Source of the DNA: Streptomyces sindenensis
GTDB taxonomy: Bacteria > Actinomycetota > Actinomycetes > Streptomycetales > Streptomycetaceae
NCBI RefSeq assembly: GCF_014649035.1
Contig: NZ_BMSG01000028.1
Span: forward strand, 1 to 64,000
Length of the DNA: 64,000 bases
Direction: 5' to 3'
The translations under genes and the position numbers were made by a program. The notes beneath the pieces are model-generated. The model searched no databases. It was not told where the DNA came from and was given only the letters and a program-made list of their open reading frames with translations. The number at the start of each line of letters is the position of its first letter. Position 1 is the first letter of the stretch. Shown one piece after another: positions 51,405 to 59,630 of this stretch.

Positions 51405-53738
51405 TCATTCGAACGTCACTTTCCGGTCAGACACCAGGACGTTCGTTCCCTGACCGGCCGGCGAGAGGCCCCTGCCGTGATTCTTTCCGGCCGTACTCCG
51501 CGTTCCGCTGATCTCCTTGCGGACAGCGGCGATCAGTTGTTTTCCGTCGACCGTCACCTCCGCCGCGTTTTCGATCATGTCGAGTGCTTCCGGGACACCC
51601 GTGAGGAAGCGTGGATCGTAAAGCCCGAGCCCCGCCCGTTCGTATGTCTCGGCCAGCAGTCGGGAGAACGTCACGGGGTCGTTCCCCCAAGGCGTTCGAT
51701 GTTCCCAGGTGCCGTCCAGGGCGTAAAGATCCGTCACTTCACCGAGCGCGCGCAGTTTCGCCCGGCGGAATCCGCTGAGCAGACCGAGTGCCAGCTCTCT
51801 CGCGCCGGTCACGGGGTCGGCGCCGAGCGCCCCGGGACCGTGGCGCCCCGGCGCGGCGCCCCCGGTGGTCAGCGGGGTCAGCGTGGTGAGCGTACGGGCG
51901 GCCTCGGCGGCCTGGTCCGGTACGGCGTCGGTCAGCAGCGCCCAGGCCTCGGCGATCCGGTGCGCCCAGGTCTCGGCGCCCTCGATCGGGAGGCGGCCGG
52001 TCACGGGGGCGTCGAAGCAGGCGCGGAGGGGGTCGAGGTCGTCCAGCAGGAGGGCGGGGGCGGGCGACCGGCGCAGGACGCGCACGGGGAGCCAGTGCGG
52101 TCCTTCGGGCTCGTCGGGTGCGATGCGCACCTCCGTGCCGGGCGCGGCGTCCCGAGGGCGGACGAGGAAGCCGTCGCCGGTGGCCCGCACCACCGCCGTG
52201 CCCCCTTCCCCCGGCCCGCCGAGGACCACGGTGCCGAGGGTGGGCAGGTGGAGGCCCCCGTCGCGGTAGGCCACGGGGACGGGCAGGTCGAGCCGGGCGC
52301 GGACGGCGGCGGCGGCCACGGTCGCGGCGAGCCGTTCGGCGGCGGGTTCCGCGATCCCCCGGCCGGCGTCGAGGTCCGCGAGGGCGTCGACCAGCCAGGT
52401 GCGGGTGTAGGGGTGCGCGAGGACCGCGTCGAGCGCGTCGGCGCCGGACGCGTCCGCCTCGATGGCCGCCGCGAGCCGCCAGGCGTCGTCCCAGAGCGCT
52501 CCGCCCCGCCCGCCGAGGGTGTCGTGGACCACGGCGAGCAGGGTCCGGGTCAGGTCCTGGTGGGCGGCGAGCAGGGCGTCGGGCGAGCGGACGGCGGGTG
52601 ACCCGGTGGCGGCGGCGGTCCGTTCCTCGATGCCCCGGATCAGGGCGGCCAGGTCGTCGCAGTACACGGAGGGGTTGTCGAAGCCGCCGCCGGAGGTGTC
52701 GTCGGAGCGGTAGCGGTGGGTGTAGAGCCCGCCGCCGCACGAGCGTACGACCGGGCAGCGGCGGCAGGTCTCGCTGACGCCCGCCAGACCGAGCTGCCGG
52801 GCCCGGACGCCGGGGTGGGCGGCGGCCTCGTCGAAGGTGTTGCGGAAGACGTCGAACCCGGTGGCGGCGGCGCCCTCGTAGGCGCTCTTGAGCGAGTCGA
52901 CCTGTTCCAGCGTGCCGTCGGTCTCGATGACGACGAGGTCGGTGGGGGCGAGGCCCAGGGACTCGGTGAGGCTGGGGCCGCCGCTCAGGCTGGAGAGCAC
53001 CGAGGCGAACATCCGGACGGGCATCGGGCGGCCCTGTTCCGTCCAGCGGTCGAAGACCGTCAGGAGCCATGCGGCGTACGCGGTGGGCGATCCGTCCGGG
53101 CGCGGCGGCGGCTCGTCCCAGGTGGCGTGGGGCAGCAGGAAGTCGACGAGCGGGGGTTCGAGCGCGGCGAGGGCGTCGTGCACGGCCACCGGGTCGTTGT
53201 GGATGTCGACCGTGCAGAGCAGGCCGAGGTCCAGGTGGCGGTGGCGCTCCTCGCGGAGCAGGCCGACCGCGCGCAGCACCATCGGGTGGCTGCTGCGTCC
53301 GTCGGCGTACCGGCGGTGGCGGTCGTTGGCGGCGCGGTCGCCGTCGAGCGAGATCCCGACCCGGACGTGGAACTCGTCGAAGAGGTCGAGGTAACGGGGG
53401 CTGAGCTGGACGCCGTTGGTGTGGATCCTGAGGTCCAGCTCAGCGATGCCGTTCAGGGCCGAGCCGAGCTCCTCGCAGACCCGGCGCAGTCGCGCGGGCC
53501 CTGCCAGAAGCGGTTCCCCGCCGTGCAGGATCACTGTGACGGAGGGAAGCGCATGAGTGGTCGCATGCTCGGCCAGACGCCGGGCCGTCCAGGAAATCGC
53601 CTCGTCGGAGATGACTTTCGGTCGGGTCAGCCAGCTCTGATCTGCGTGTTCGTAGACGTAGCAGTGGTCGCAGGCGAGATCGCACCTGCTGTGCACTTTG
53701 AGAACGAATTCACGGAAGGGGACCAGGGGTCCTGTCAT
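51405..53738 (-). CDS. fxsB: Radical SAM/SPASM maturase FxsB (inactivated metallohydrolase-extension form)
   Basis: A 777-residue radical SAM enzyme. The [4Fe-4S]-SAM motif is C19-x3-C23-x2-C26 (CDLACDHCYVYEH), followed by ILHGGEPLLAG and GISLDGDRAANDRHRRY. A SPASM-type Cys cluster is at about residues 330-345 (CRRCPVVRSCGGGLYTHRY). The C-terminal 400 residues correspond to the FxsB extension but no HExxH is present, so that part is probably catalytically dead. FxsB-type enzymes install a C-C cyclophane crosslink within the FxS motif of FxsA. It lies 30 bp after fxsA. Confidence 0.93.
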   Translation of the reverse strand: MTGPLVPFREFVLKVHSRCDLACDHCYVYEHADQSWLTRPKVISDEAISWTARRLAEHATTHALPSVTVILHGGEPLLAGPARLRRVCEELGSALNGIAELDLRIHTNGVQLSPRYLDLFDEFHVRVGISLDGDRAANDRHRRYADGRSSHPMVLRAVGLLREERHRHLDLGLLCTVDIHNDPVAVHDALAALEPPLVDFLLPHATWDEPPPRPDGSPTAYAAWLLTVFDRWTEQGRPMPVRMFASVLSSLSGGPSLTESLGLAPTDLVVIETDGTLEQVDSLKSAYEGAAATGFDVFRNTFDEAAAHPGVRARQLGLAGVSETCRRCPVVRSCGGGLYTHRYRSDDTSGGGFDNPSVYCDDLAALIRGIEERTAAATGSPAVRSPDALLAAHQDLTRTLLAVVHDTLGGRGGALWDDAWRLAAAIEADASGADALDAVLAHPYTRTWLVDALADLDAGRGIAEPAAERLAATVAAAAVRARLDLPVPVAYRDGGLHLPTLGTVVLGGPGEGGTAVVRATGDGFLVRPRDAAPGTEVRIAPDEPEGPHWLPVRVLRRSPAPALLLDDLDPLRACFDAPVTGRLPIEGAETWAHRIAEAWALLTDAVPDQAAEAARTLTTLTPLTTGGAAPGRHGPGALGADPVTGARELALGLLSGFRRAKLRALGEVTDLYALDGTWEHRTPWGNDPVTFSRLLAETYERAGLGLYDPRFLTGVPEALDMIENAAEVTVDGKQLIAAVRKEISGTRSTAGKNHGRGLSPAGQGTNVLVSDRKVTFE

Positions 53739-53768
53739 TCCGCCATTCTAGCCAGTTCTGACGCCTGC

Positions 53769-53933
53769 TCAGAGAGCGGAATTGAACGTGGAGATCCGGG
53801 TGGACCGGGCCGTGGTCGCACCGCATACGCGGTTGATCTTCGTGACGGCGTCGGCGCTGCGGACGTCGGTCGCCGCGAGGGTTGCGCGGATCTTCGCAGG
53901 GGCGAAGTCGGGGGTGGTTCCGTAGGTCTTCAC
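53769..53933 (-). CDS. fxsA: FxSxx-COOH precursor peptide FxsA
   Basis: Short precursor whose last five residues are FNSAL, i.e. Phe-x-Ser-x-x-COOH, the defining signature of this RiPP-like family. The expected product is a Phe-Ser crosslinked C-terminus. The leader region reads KTYGTTPDFAPAKIRATLAA, and RVCGATTARSTRISTFNSAL forms the C-terminal end. GTG 53933 (54 residues) follows AGGACGG. ATG 53975 gives 68 residues, but the inverted repeat 53964-53981 overlaps that start, so I prefer the GTG. First gene of fxsA-B-C-T. Confidence 0.85.
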   Translation of the reverse strand: MKTYGTTPDFAPAKIRATLAATDVRSADAVTKINRVCGATTARSTRISTFNSAL

Positions 53934-53963
53934 GGCCGTCCTAGGGGGATCCTGAAGGGGTCT

Positions 53964-53981
53964 GTTTCCGGACATTGAAAC
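53964..53981. promoter_or_regulatory. Inverted repeat GTTTC-N8-GAAAC upstream of fxsA
   Basis: GTTTC (53964-53968) and GAAAC (53977-53981) lie 31 bp before the GTG start. A similar element with N7 lies at 54076-54092. Possible operator of the fxs operon. Confidence 0.45.
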
Positions 53982-54562
53982 GCTGCCGGATTCCGTCTCA
54001 TCACACGGCCCGGCACGCGCACTTTACTACCGGCGGGGTCCCTCCACATGCCGGCGGAACAGCCTTCACTCCAGTGTTTCGAAAGTCGAAACAGGCCTTC
54101 CGTTCCGCCTCTTGGGTGAGCGGGACGGGAGCGACGGGACCCGCGGGCGGGAAAGCCGGCTTCCGCATCGCCGGCTTCCGCAGGTGGGAGGCTTGCGGGC
54201 GGCTCCGGAGCCCGCCCGGACCCCAGGCGGTCGCGCGAACCGCGAGGCGCCCGCGGCGGCCTCGCCGGGCCGCCGGGACCTCCTGGCGGGGCCCGTGATT
54301 CACTCGTTCACCGGCTCCGCTCCGGGACGGGCGCCCTCCGCGCGGCGGTCACGGCGTCCGCGCCCCGGCCCGGGACCGGGCAGGGAGCCGCCCGGCCTCC
54401 CGGCACGCCCTGCCCGGACGTGGCCGAACCCTGTCGTGGCGGCCGTCCGGGGGGCCATGGCGCTCTTGCCCGGTCCTGCACTCCCCTCCTACTCTCGTGG
54501 GCCCGGGAGGGTCGGGCGCGACGGCCGGCCGGGTCATACGACAACTGCAGACGGAGGCGACC
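53976..54562. other. 587-bp divergent promoter region (fxs / SLATT)
   Basis: Holds the fxs-side inverted repeats and the SLATT gene promoter. CCGGCTTCCGCA occurs twice around 54157-54184. Open frames here (for example 54001-54303, minus) lack support. No RNA gene recognised. Confidence 0.45.
54076..54092. promoter_or_regulatory. Palindrome GTTTCGA-AAG-TCGAAAC upstream of fxsA
   Basis: Perfect 7-bp arms around a 3-bp spacer, 143 bp before the fxsA GTG. Together with the 53964 element it suggests dimeric repressor sites at the fxs promoter. Confidence 0.5.
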
Positions 54563-55489
54563 ATGACGGCGTTGCCCGAGCCGCTGAGATCCATGGTCTT
54601 CAGGAACGACGATCTGCCCGAGCTGTTCCATCACACGGACGCGGTCGCCGTGGCCCGCCAGCGCGAGGCCGTGAACACGACCCGGGTGCAGCTGGCGCTG
54701 CTCGTGGCCGGCACGGTGCCCGCGGCGCTGCCCTGGCCCGCCGACGACGGGCCCGCGGCCCGGGCGCTGTACGGCGCGGCGGTGCTGGCCTATCTGGGCG
54801 TGCTCTTCACGACCTTCCTCGCCTCCCAGCGCAAAGCAAAGTCGCATTGGCAACTCAACCGCTCCGCAGCCGAGTTCATCAAATCGAACTGCTGGCGCTA
54901 CGCGGTGCACGGCGCCCCGTTCGACAGCGCGTCCGAGCATCCGGAGGCGCTGTTCGCCAACCGCCTGGAGGACGGTCTCCAGGAGCTGCGGAAGGTGGGC
55001 TGGGCCGATCCGCGCGAGGAGCTGCCGGATTCCGGCGGCCTCATCACGGAGTCCATGCGCGCGTTGCGGAACAAGGCCTACACGGTCCGCAAGGAGACGT
55101 ACGTACGGGACCGGCTCATCGAACAGCGCCGCTGGTACCGCCGGCGTCAGCAGGCTTCCCGGCGCGGGGCGCTCATGTGGTCGGGCGCCATCGTCGCGCT
55201 GACGCTCCCGGCGCTGGCGCTGAGCGTGCTCCAGACCTTCGGGGTGGGGCGGTCGTTCGGTCTGACGGGGGCGCTGTCCGCGGCCGCGGCGGCCTGTCTC
55301 GCCTGGAACGAGATGCGCCGGCACCATCCGCTAATCTCGGCGCACTCGCTGGTGGAGCAGGACCTGGAGTCGATGCAGGCCGCCATGGAGACCACCCTCA
55401 CCGAGCGGCACTGGCCGGCGGCGGTGTTCGAGACCGAGCGGATCGTGTCACCCGAGCACACCGACTGGCTGGTCCGGCACCGCGTGTGA
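54563..55489 (+). CDS. SLATT-domain membrane protein (DUF4231-like)
   Basis: A 308-residue membrane protein with two SLATT-like units. The first has helices VQLALLVAGTVPAALPWPA and ALYGAAVLAYLGVLFTTFLA, followed by amphipathic SHWQLNRSAAEFIKSNCWRY. The second has GALMWSGAIVALTLPALALS and GALSAAAAACLAWNEMRRHH, then a cytoplasmic helix. SLATT proteins are predicted membrane-perforating or signalling effectors of nucleotide-sensing conflict systems. Here the convergent neighbour encodes a SLOG-type protein. ATG 54563 has ACGGAGG upstream. Confidence 0.8.
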   Translation: MTALPEPLRSMVFRNDDLPELFHHTDAVAVARQREAVNTTRVQLALLVAGTVPAALPWPADDGPAARALYGAAVLAYLGVLFTTFLASQRKAKSHWQLNRSAAEFIKSNCWRYAVHGAPFDSASEHPEALFANRLEDGLQELRKVGWADPREELPDSGGLITESMRALRNKAYTVRKETYVRDRLIEQRRWYRRRQQASRRGALMWSGAIVALTLPALALSVLQTFGVGRSFGLTGALSAAAAACLAWNEMRRHHPLISAHSLVEQDLESMQAAMETTLTERHWPAAVFETERIVSPEHTDWLVRHRV

Positions 55490-55516
55490 GCCACTTGGCC
55501 GCCACCCCGGCGCCGG

Positions 55517-55996
55517 TCAGCCGCGCAGCACCCCGTCGCGCCAGATCACGGTGACCGGGCGGCCCAGGGCGCGGGCGTACGTCACGATGTCGCCCGTGCC
55601 GCCGAGGCCCCGGGCGGGGAGGCCGTCCCAGACCGCGAGCAGCCGGTCGCAGTGGTCGGCGATGTAGGCGCCCGCCGCGTAGTACGCCTCGTCGGTGGAG
55701 TGCGGGAAGCCGAGCCGGACCTCGCGGGCCGCCCGGGCCTTGAGCGTCCGGTAGCGGGCGAGGTCGGCGGCGTTGTCGAAGCAGGCCTCGTAGTCGCCGC
55801 TGGGGATCACGGCGGTCAGTTCGGCGCCGCAGGTGAGGGCGAGGTCGGCGAAGAGCTGGTCGGCGCCGACCGCCAGGCTGGAGAGGGCCTGGGTGGCACG
55901 GTCGAGTCCGCAGAGCGCGGACCGCATTCCGGCGAGCACATGGGCCTCCGCCTCGGCGGGGATGGAGCGGTGACCGGTCACTCCGATGCGATACAC
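55517..55996 (-). CDS. SLOG-superfamily nucleotide-binding protein
   Basis: A 159-residue Rossmann-type protein. YRIGVTGHRSIP forms the first strand and loop, SSLAVGADQLFADLAL the second glycine-rich element, and VIPSGDYEACF and VWDGLPARGLGGTGDIVTYA complete a DprA/LOG-like nucleotide pocket. SLOG proteins are predicted sensors or processors of nucleotide-derived ligands and often occur with SLATT effectors. GTG 55996 has GGGGGTAGCAGG upstream. It converges with the SLATT gene with 27 bp between stops. Confidence 0.75.
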   Translation of the reverse strand: MYRIGVTGHRSIPAEAEAHVLAGMRSALCGLDRATQALSSLAVGADQLFADLALTCGAELTAVIPSGDYEACFDNAADLARYRTLKARAAREVRLGFPHSTDEAYYAAGAYIADHCDRLLAVWDGLPARGLGGTGDIVTYARALGRPVTVIWRDGVLRG

Positions 55997-56114
55997 GGAC
56001 CTGCTACCCCCTGACGCCAGTGGAGCGCACCCCGGGAGCGCCCCCGCCCCCTGCCGCCCCGTCACGACGATCCGTCGTGCCGACATCCTCTCAAGAGCCC
56101 CCCGGCGAGCGGGA

Positions 56115-56142
56115 GCCCCCGTCCGGAATTCCGGACGGGGGC
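56115..56142. terminator. 28-bp perfect palindrome, terminator of the protease gene
   Basis: A 14-bp-arm palindrome centred on GGAATTCC lies 42 bp after the protease stop on the minus strand and before the SLOG gene. Confidence 0.7.
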
Positions 56143-56184
56143 ACGTATGTACGGACTGCTCCGTACCTGATCCGGCGGGGCCGG

Positions 56185-57084
56185 TCAGTACACGCTGACG
56201 CCGTACGCGTTCAGGGCTTCCACGACCGGCTGGAAGAAGGTCGTGCCGCCAAAGGAGCAGTTGCCGCTGCCACCGGAGGTGAGACCGATCGCCCGGGTGC
56301 CGGAGTAGAGCGGGCCGCCGGAGTCGCCGGGCTCGGCGCACACGTTGGTGCGGATCATGCCGTAGACGACGTCGCCGCCCCCGTAGTTGACGGTGGCGTT
56401 GAGTCCGGTGACCGATCCGCTGTGGGTGCCGGTGGTGGAGCCGCGGCGGGTGACGGCCATGCCGACGGTGGCGTTGGCGGCGCTGGTGATGTCCTGGTTG
56501 CCGACGGTGCCGCTCTTGGTGATGCTGCTGTTGGTGTAGCGCACGATGCCGTAGTCGTTGTTCGGGAAGCTCGATCCGGCGGTCGTGCCGAGCACCGTGG
56601 TACGGGCCGAGTTGGCCCACCAGGTGGACGCGCCGTCGGTGCAGTGACCGGCGGTGAGGAAGTAATAGGTGCTGCCGCTGCGGACGTTGAAGCCCAGCGA
56701 GCAGCGTCCGGTGTTCGAGTAGATCGCGTCGCCGCCGGAGATCAGCTTGGTGAACTTGCCGGGGGTGCGTTCGATCCGCAGCGCGCCGGCGTTGGTGCCC
56801 GCCGACTTCTTGATCTGCTTGATCTCCGCCTGCGAGACCGTGCTGTCGACGGTCACGACGAGGCGCTTGGTCTGCGGGTCGATGTTCCAGGCGGTGCCCG
56901 CGATGTCGGCGCCGAGCACGGCGTCGCTCGCCGCGGTCAGCTGGTTGGCGCTGAACGTTCGGGGGGTTTCGGCGTTCGCGGTGGGGATGGCCATCGCCGC
57001 GACGGCGGCGAGCCCCGCGAGGACGGCCGTGGTACGGACGCGTCTCGCCGCTTTGGAGCGGTTGTTGGTGCGCTTGATCCTCAC
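56185..57084 (-). CDS. Secreted streptogrisin-type serine protease
   Basis: S1E protease of 299 residues with a leader (TTAVLAGLAAVAAMAIPTANA), a pro-domain of about 75 residues and a mature enzyme from about residue 114. Catalytic His in TAGHC, Asp in NNDYGIVRY, Ser in GDSGGPL. The shorter pro-domain places it nearer to streptogrisin A/B than the protease at 43588. GTG at 57084 follows GGAGGAACC. The two proteases lie on either side of the fxs/SLATT region. Confidence 0.93.
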   Translation of the reverse strand: MRIKRTNNRSKAARRVRTTAVLAGLAAVAAMAIPTANAETPRTFSANQLTAASDAVLGADIAGTAWNIDPQTKRLVVTVDSTVSQAEIKQIKKSAGTNAGALRIERTPGKFTKLISGGDAIYSNTGRCSLGFNVRSGSTYYFLTAGHCTDGASTWWANSARTTVLGTTAGSSFPNNDYGIVRYTNSSITKSGTVGNQDITSAANATVGMAVTRRGSTTGTHSGSVTGLNATVNYGGGDVVYGMIRTNVCAEPGDSGGPLYSGTRAIGLTSGGSGNCSFGGTTFFQPVVEALNAYGVSVY

Positions 57085-57262
57085 GTCGGGTTCCTCCGAG
57101 GGGAATCGGGGGCCCTCCTGTGGGGTGGCGGGCCCGTGAGGCGCAGTCGGGGGCTTGTCCGGGTTCCGGAATTGCCGTGCCCCTGACAATCGCTGACCGG
57201 AGTATCGAGGGGCCCGGACGGGAGACGCAAGAATGCCTTTCGGCCACACGGTCCCCCCAGGC

Positions 57263-57300
57263 CTCCGGCCCCGGGAGCCGTGGGGCTGCCGGGGCCGGAG
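57263..57300 (-). terminator. Hairpin after the DUF1684 gene
   Basis: CTCCGGCCCCGG and CCGGGGCCGGAG form a 12-bp stem with a 14-nt loop, 16 bp beyond the stop. Confidence 0.6.
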
Positions 57301-57315
57301 AGGCCACTCGCGGGG

Positions 57316-58137
57316 TCAGGCGTCGATCCGGTTCCGCTCCCCCGCCGGGACCGCCACCGTGAGCGTGTTGCCCGGGGGCGGGAAGGGGCAGATGAAGTGA
57401 TCGGCGAAGGCGCACGGCGGCAGCAGCGCGCGGTTGAAGTCGAGGCTGACGCTGCCGTCGCCGGCGGGCGCGCCGGGCCGCAGGAAGCGGAAGCGGTAAC
57501 TGCTGTCCCCGCTGGTCACATCGGCGAAGACGGCCCACAGCGATCCATCGGGCTCGACCGCGACCTGGAGCGTGTGCTCCTGGCCGTCGACCGTGAAGGC
57601 GACCTCCCCGCCGAGCCCGAGCCCGCGCTCGACCCCGTCCGCGTTGGCCACCCGTACGGTCCGGTCGGCGTACGGGCGGAAGGTCCCGGGCAGCGTCCAG
57701 CGGGGGTCGTACGGGGTGGCCTCGATGGTCGAGAAGGCGTGCCGGGCCGGTGATCCCGGGTCGAAGTCCCGTACCGCCCACAGCCCTTCGCGGCGGAGGA
57801 CCACCAGCCGCCGCTCCCCCCGGGCGACCCGGGAGTCGTCGATGGGTCCGCGGTCCGCGCCGAGCCGGACCTCGCCGGTCAGGGGCTTGCCGTCGACGAC
57901 GATGCCGTCCTCGGCGGCCGCCGTGAGGACCACCGCGTCGCCGTCCTCGCGCCAGCGACCGGGCACGGCCGGAATTCGACCTTCCGGGTAGTCGGCGAGC
58001 CAGTGGGTCCCGGTCAGGGAGAGCGGGCCGTACGGGGCGGCGACGGCGACGACGCGCCCTTCGTGCCACCGCTGCCAGTCCCGCGCGGCGTCCGGCCCGC
58101 CGCCGCCCTGATCCTGCTGCTGTGCGTCGGTGCTCAT
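57316..58137 (-). CDS. DUF1684-family protein
   Basis: A 273-residue cytoplasmic protein. Family blocks: WQRWHEGRVVAVAAPYGPLSLTGTHWL, the central ATPYDPRWTLPGTFRPYA, and the C-terminal LDFNRALLPPCAFADHFICPFPPPGN motif. The Phe/Asp/Cys-containing CAFADHFICPFPPPGN region is the most conserved part. DUF1684 proteins are widespread and of unproven activity. No neighbours on this strand share an operon with it. Confidence 0.85.
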   Translation of the reverse strand: MSTDAQQQDQGGGGPDAARDWQRWHEGRVVAVAAPYGPLSLTGTHWLADYPEGRIPAVPGRWREDGDAVVLTAAAEDGIVVDGKPLTGEVRLGADRGPIDDSRVARGERRLVVLRREGLWAVRDFDPGSPARHAFSTIEATPYDPRWTLPGTFRPYADRTVRVANADGVERGLGLGGEVAFTVDGQEHTLQVAVEPDGSLWAVFADVTSGDSSYRFRFLRPGAPAGDGSVSLDFNRALLPPCAFADHFICPFPPPGNTLTVAVPAGERNRIDA

Positions 58138-58397
58138 GCGGCCAACCTTTCCACACCGGCTCCGGGAGGCCGAGGTGCGACCGCAGTGGCGCCGGTGCAG
58201 CCGGAGCGGAACGCGCCGCTCTCCCGCAGGAGCAAAACGGCCCTCGACGACGTCGTCCGGGCCTCGGGCCGGCCGGATCCAGGAGCACGGCGCCGACGGC
58301 CGCACACCGGGGAAGCGGGGCGCCACCGGGTCCGCGATCGAGCCCACCGAGCCCGCACCGCCCGGGGCGAGGTGACCGGGTGTCAGCCCTGCCCGCC

Positions 58398-59630
58398 TCA
58401 GCAGTCGCAGCCGCAGGAATCGCCGCAACAGCAGCAGCCCTCGCCGCACTGACCGCAGCAGTTGCACGCCTCGCAGCAGTCGCCGCAGCTCTGGCACGGC
58501 GCCTGCCGCCGCTCCCGGCTCCAGGGGTCCTCGAAGCTCCCGCAGCACATCTGGCAGGTGCAGGCGAGCCCGACCCAGACCAGGCAGCCCGCGATCAGCC
58601 CGCGCCGGTCGCGGGGCGGCTGCGGCGGAGGCGGCGGGGAGCCGGGGCCGCCGGGGGCGTAGGGGTTGCCGGGCGGCGCCCCGTACGGATTGCCCGGCGG
58701 GGGGCCGAAGGAGCCGTCCGGGGTCAGCGGCCCCTGGCCCTCCTGGCCTTCCTGGCCCTCTCGATGCGAGCAGGAGGAGGTGCCGAACGCGCGGTCGACC
58801 GAGCGCCGCAGTTCGTGGGCGAGCAGGACGTGGACGAGCTTGCCGTCGGTGAACTCCACCTCGCGCAGCGCGAGCCGTACGCCGTGCAGCGCGTCGTCGC
58901 AGAGCCGGCGTGCCTCGGCGAGCGGGGTGCCGGTGGCGGTCAGCGGGTTCCAGGCGCCCGACGCGGCATCGGCCTCCCGGTCCTCGACCGCGTCCAGCAG
59001 ATGGGCGAGCCGCCCGAAGAGCCGGCCGGCCTCCGCGAGGGGCGCGGCGTTCTGCGGCTTCCCGGCGAGGTGGGCGGTGTGGGCGAAGGCGGCGGCGGTG
59101 GCGGTCTCGGTGGGCTCGGTGACCGTCAGCAGCGGGGTGCCGATCCCGGCGAGCGTCTCGATGCCGGTCTGCCGGTCGACCGCGTCGACCAGGAGGGCGG
59201 TGTCGAAGCCGAGGGCCGCCCCGGTCCGGGCGCCCGCCCGGTCCCATCCGGCGGCGACCCGGCGCGCGGCGGCGGCGACCGGACGGCGGGCCAACAGCCC
59301 GTCCCGGTCGGCGACGTGGTCGCGGACCTTGGCCGAGGCGAGGACGAGCGAGACGGCGGCAGCGAGCCGGGCCCCCTCGCCCTGGGCGACCGGTGCGGCG
59401 CGCATGGCGCGCAGCGGGCAGGGGCCCGCGGTGCGACGGCCGCCGGGTACGAGGCCCGTCTGAGCCTCCGTCAGGACGGAGACGATGAGGCCGTCATAGT
59501 TCGTCACGATACGGGCGAACTGTCCGTGATCCGCCCTCAGGGCCAGGCAGAGGCCGCAGAGATGGGCCGTCCACTCGACTCTGAGACCTTCGGAGAGACG
59601 GTGGGTGCAGGGCCTGACGATTCCGAACAC
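58398..59630 (-). CDS. DUF5685-family protein with very cysteine-rich C-terminus
   Basis: A 410-residue protein that begins VFGIVRPCTHRLSEGLRVEW and HLCGLCLALRADHGQFARIV, the standard DUF5685 opening with conserved cysteines. A helical core follows (about 60-270), then a Gly/Pro linker (GPPPGNPYGAPPGNPYAPGG), a hydrophobic helix (LIAGCLVWVGLACTCQMCCG) and a tail in which about half of the last 35 residues are Cys or Gly (CGQCGEGCCCCGDSCGCDC). GTG 59630 has CGGGGG upstream. Metal binding is suggested by the tail. Function unknown. Confidence 0.82.
   Translation of the reverse strand: MFGIVRPCTHRLSEGLRVEWTAHLCGLCLALRADHGQFARIVTNYDGLIVSVLTEAQTGLVPGGRRTAGPCPLRAMRAAPVAQGEGARLAAAVSLVLASAKVRDHVADRDGLLARRPVAAAARRVAAGWDRAGARTGAALGFDTALLVDAVDRQTGIETLAGIGTPLLTVTEPTETATAAAFAHTAHLAGKPQNAAPLAEAGRLFGRLAHLLDAVEDREADAASGAWNPLTATGTPLAEARRLCDDALHGVRLALREVEFTDGKLVHVLLAHELRRSVDRAFGTSSCSHREGQEGQEGQGPLTPDGSFGPPPGNPYGAPPGNPYAPGGPGSPPPPPQPPRDRRGLIAGCLVWVGLACTCQMCCGSFEDPWSRERRQAPCQSCGDCCEACNCCGQCGEGCCCCGDSCGCDC

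Noticed and set aside
54001..54303. Minus-strand frame of 100 codons between fxsA and the SLATT gene
   Set aside because: No ribosome-binding site and an Arg/Pro-rich composition typical of non-coding GC-rich DNA. It also overlaps the putative operator.
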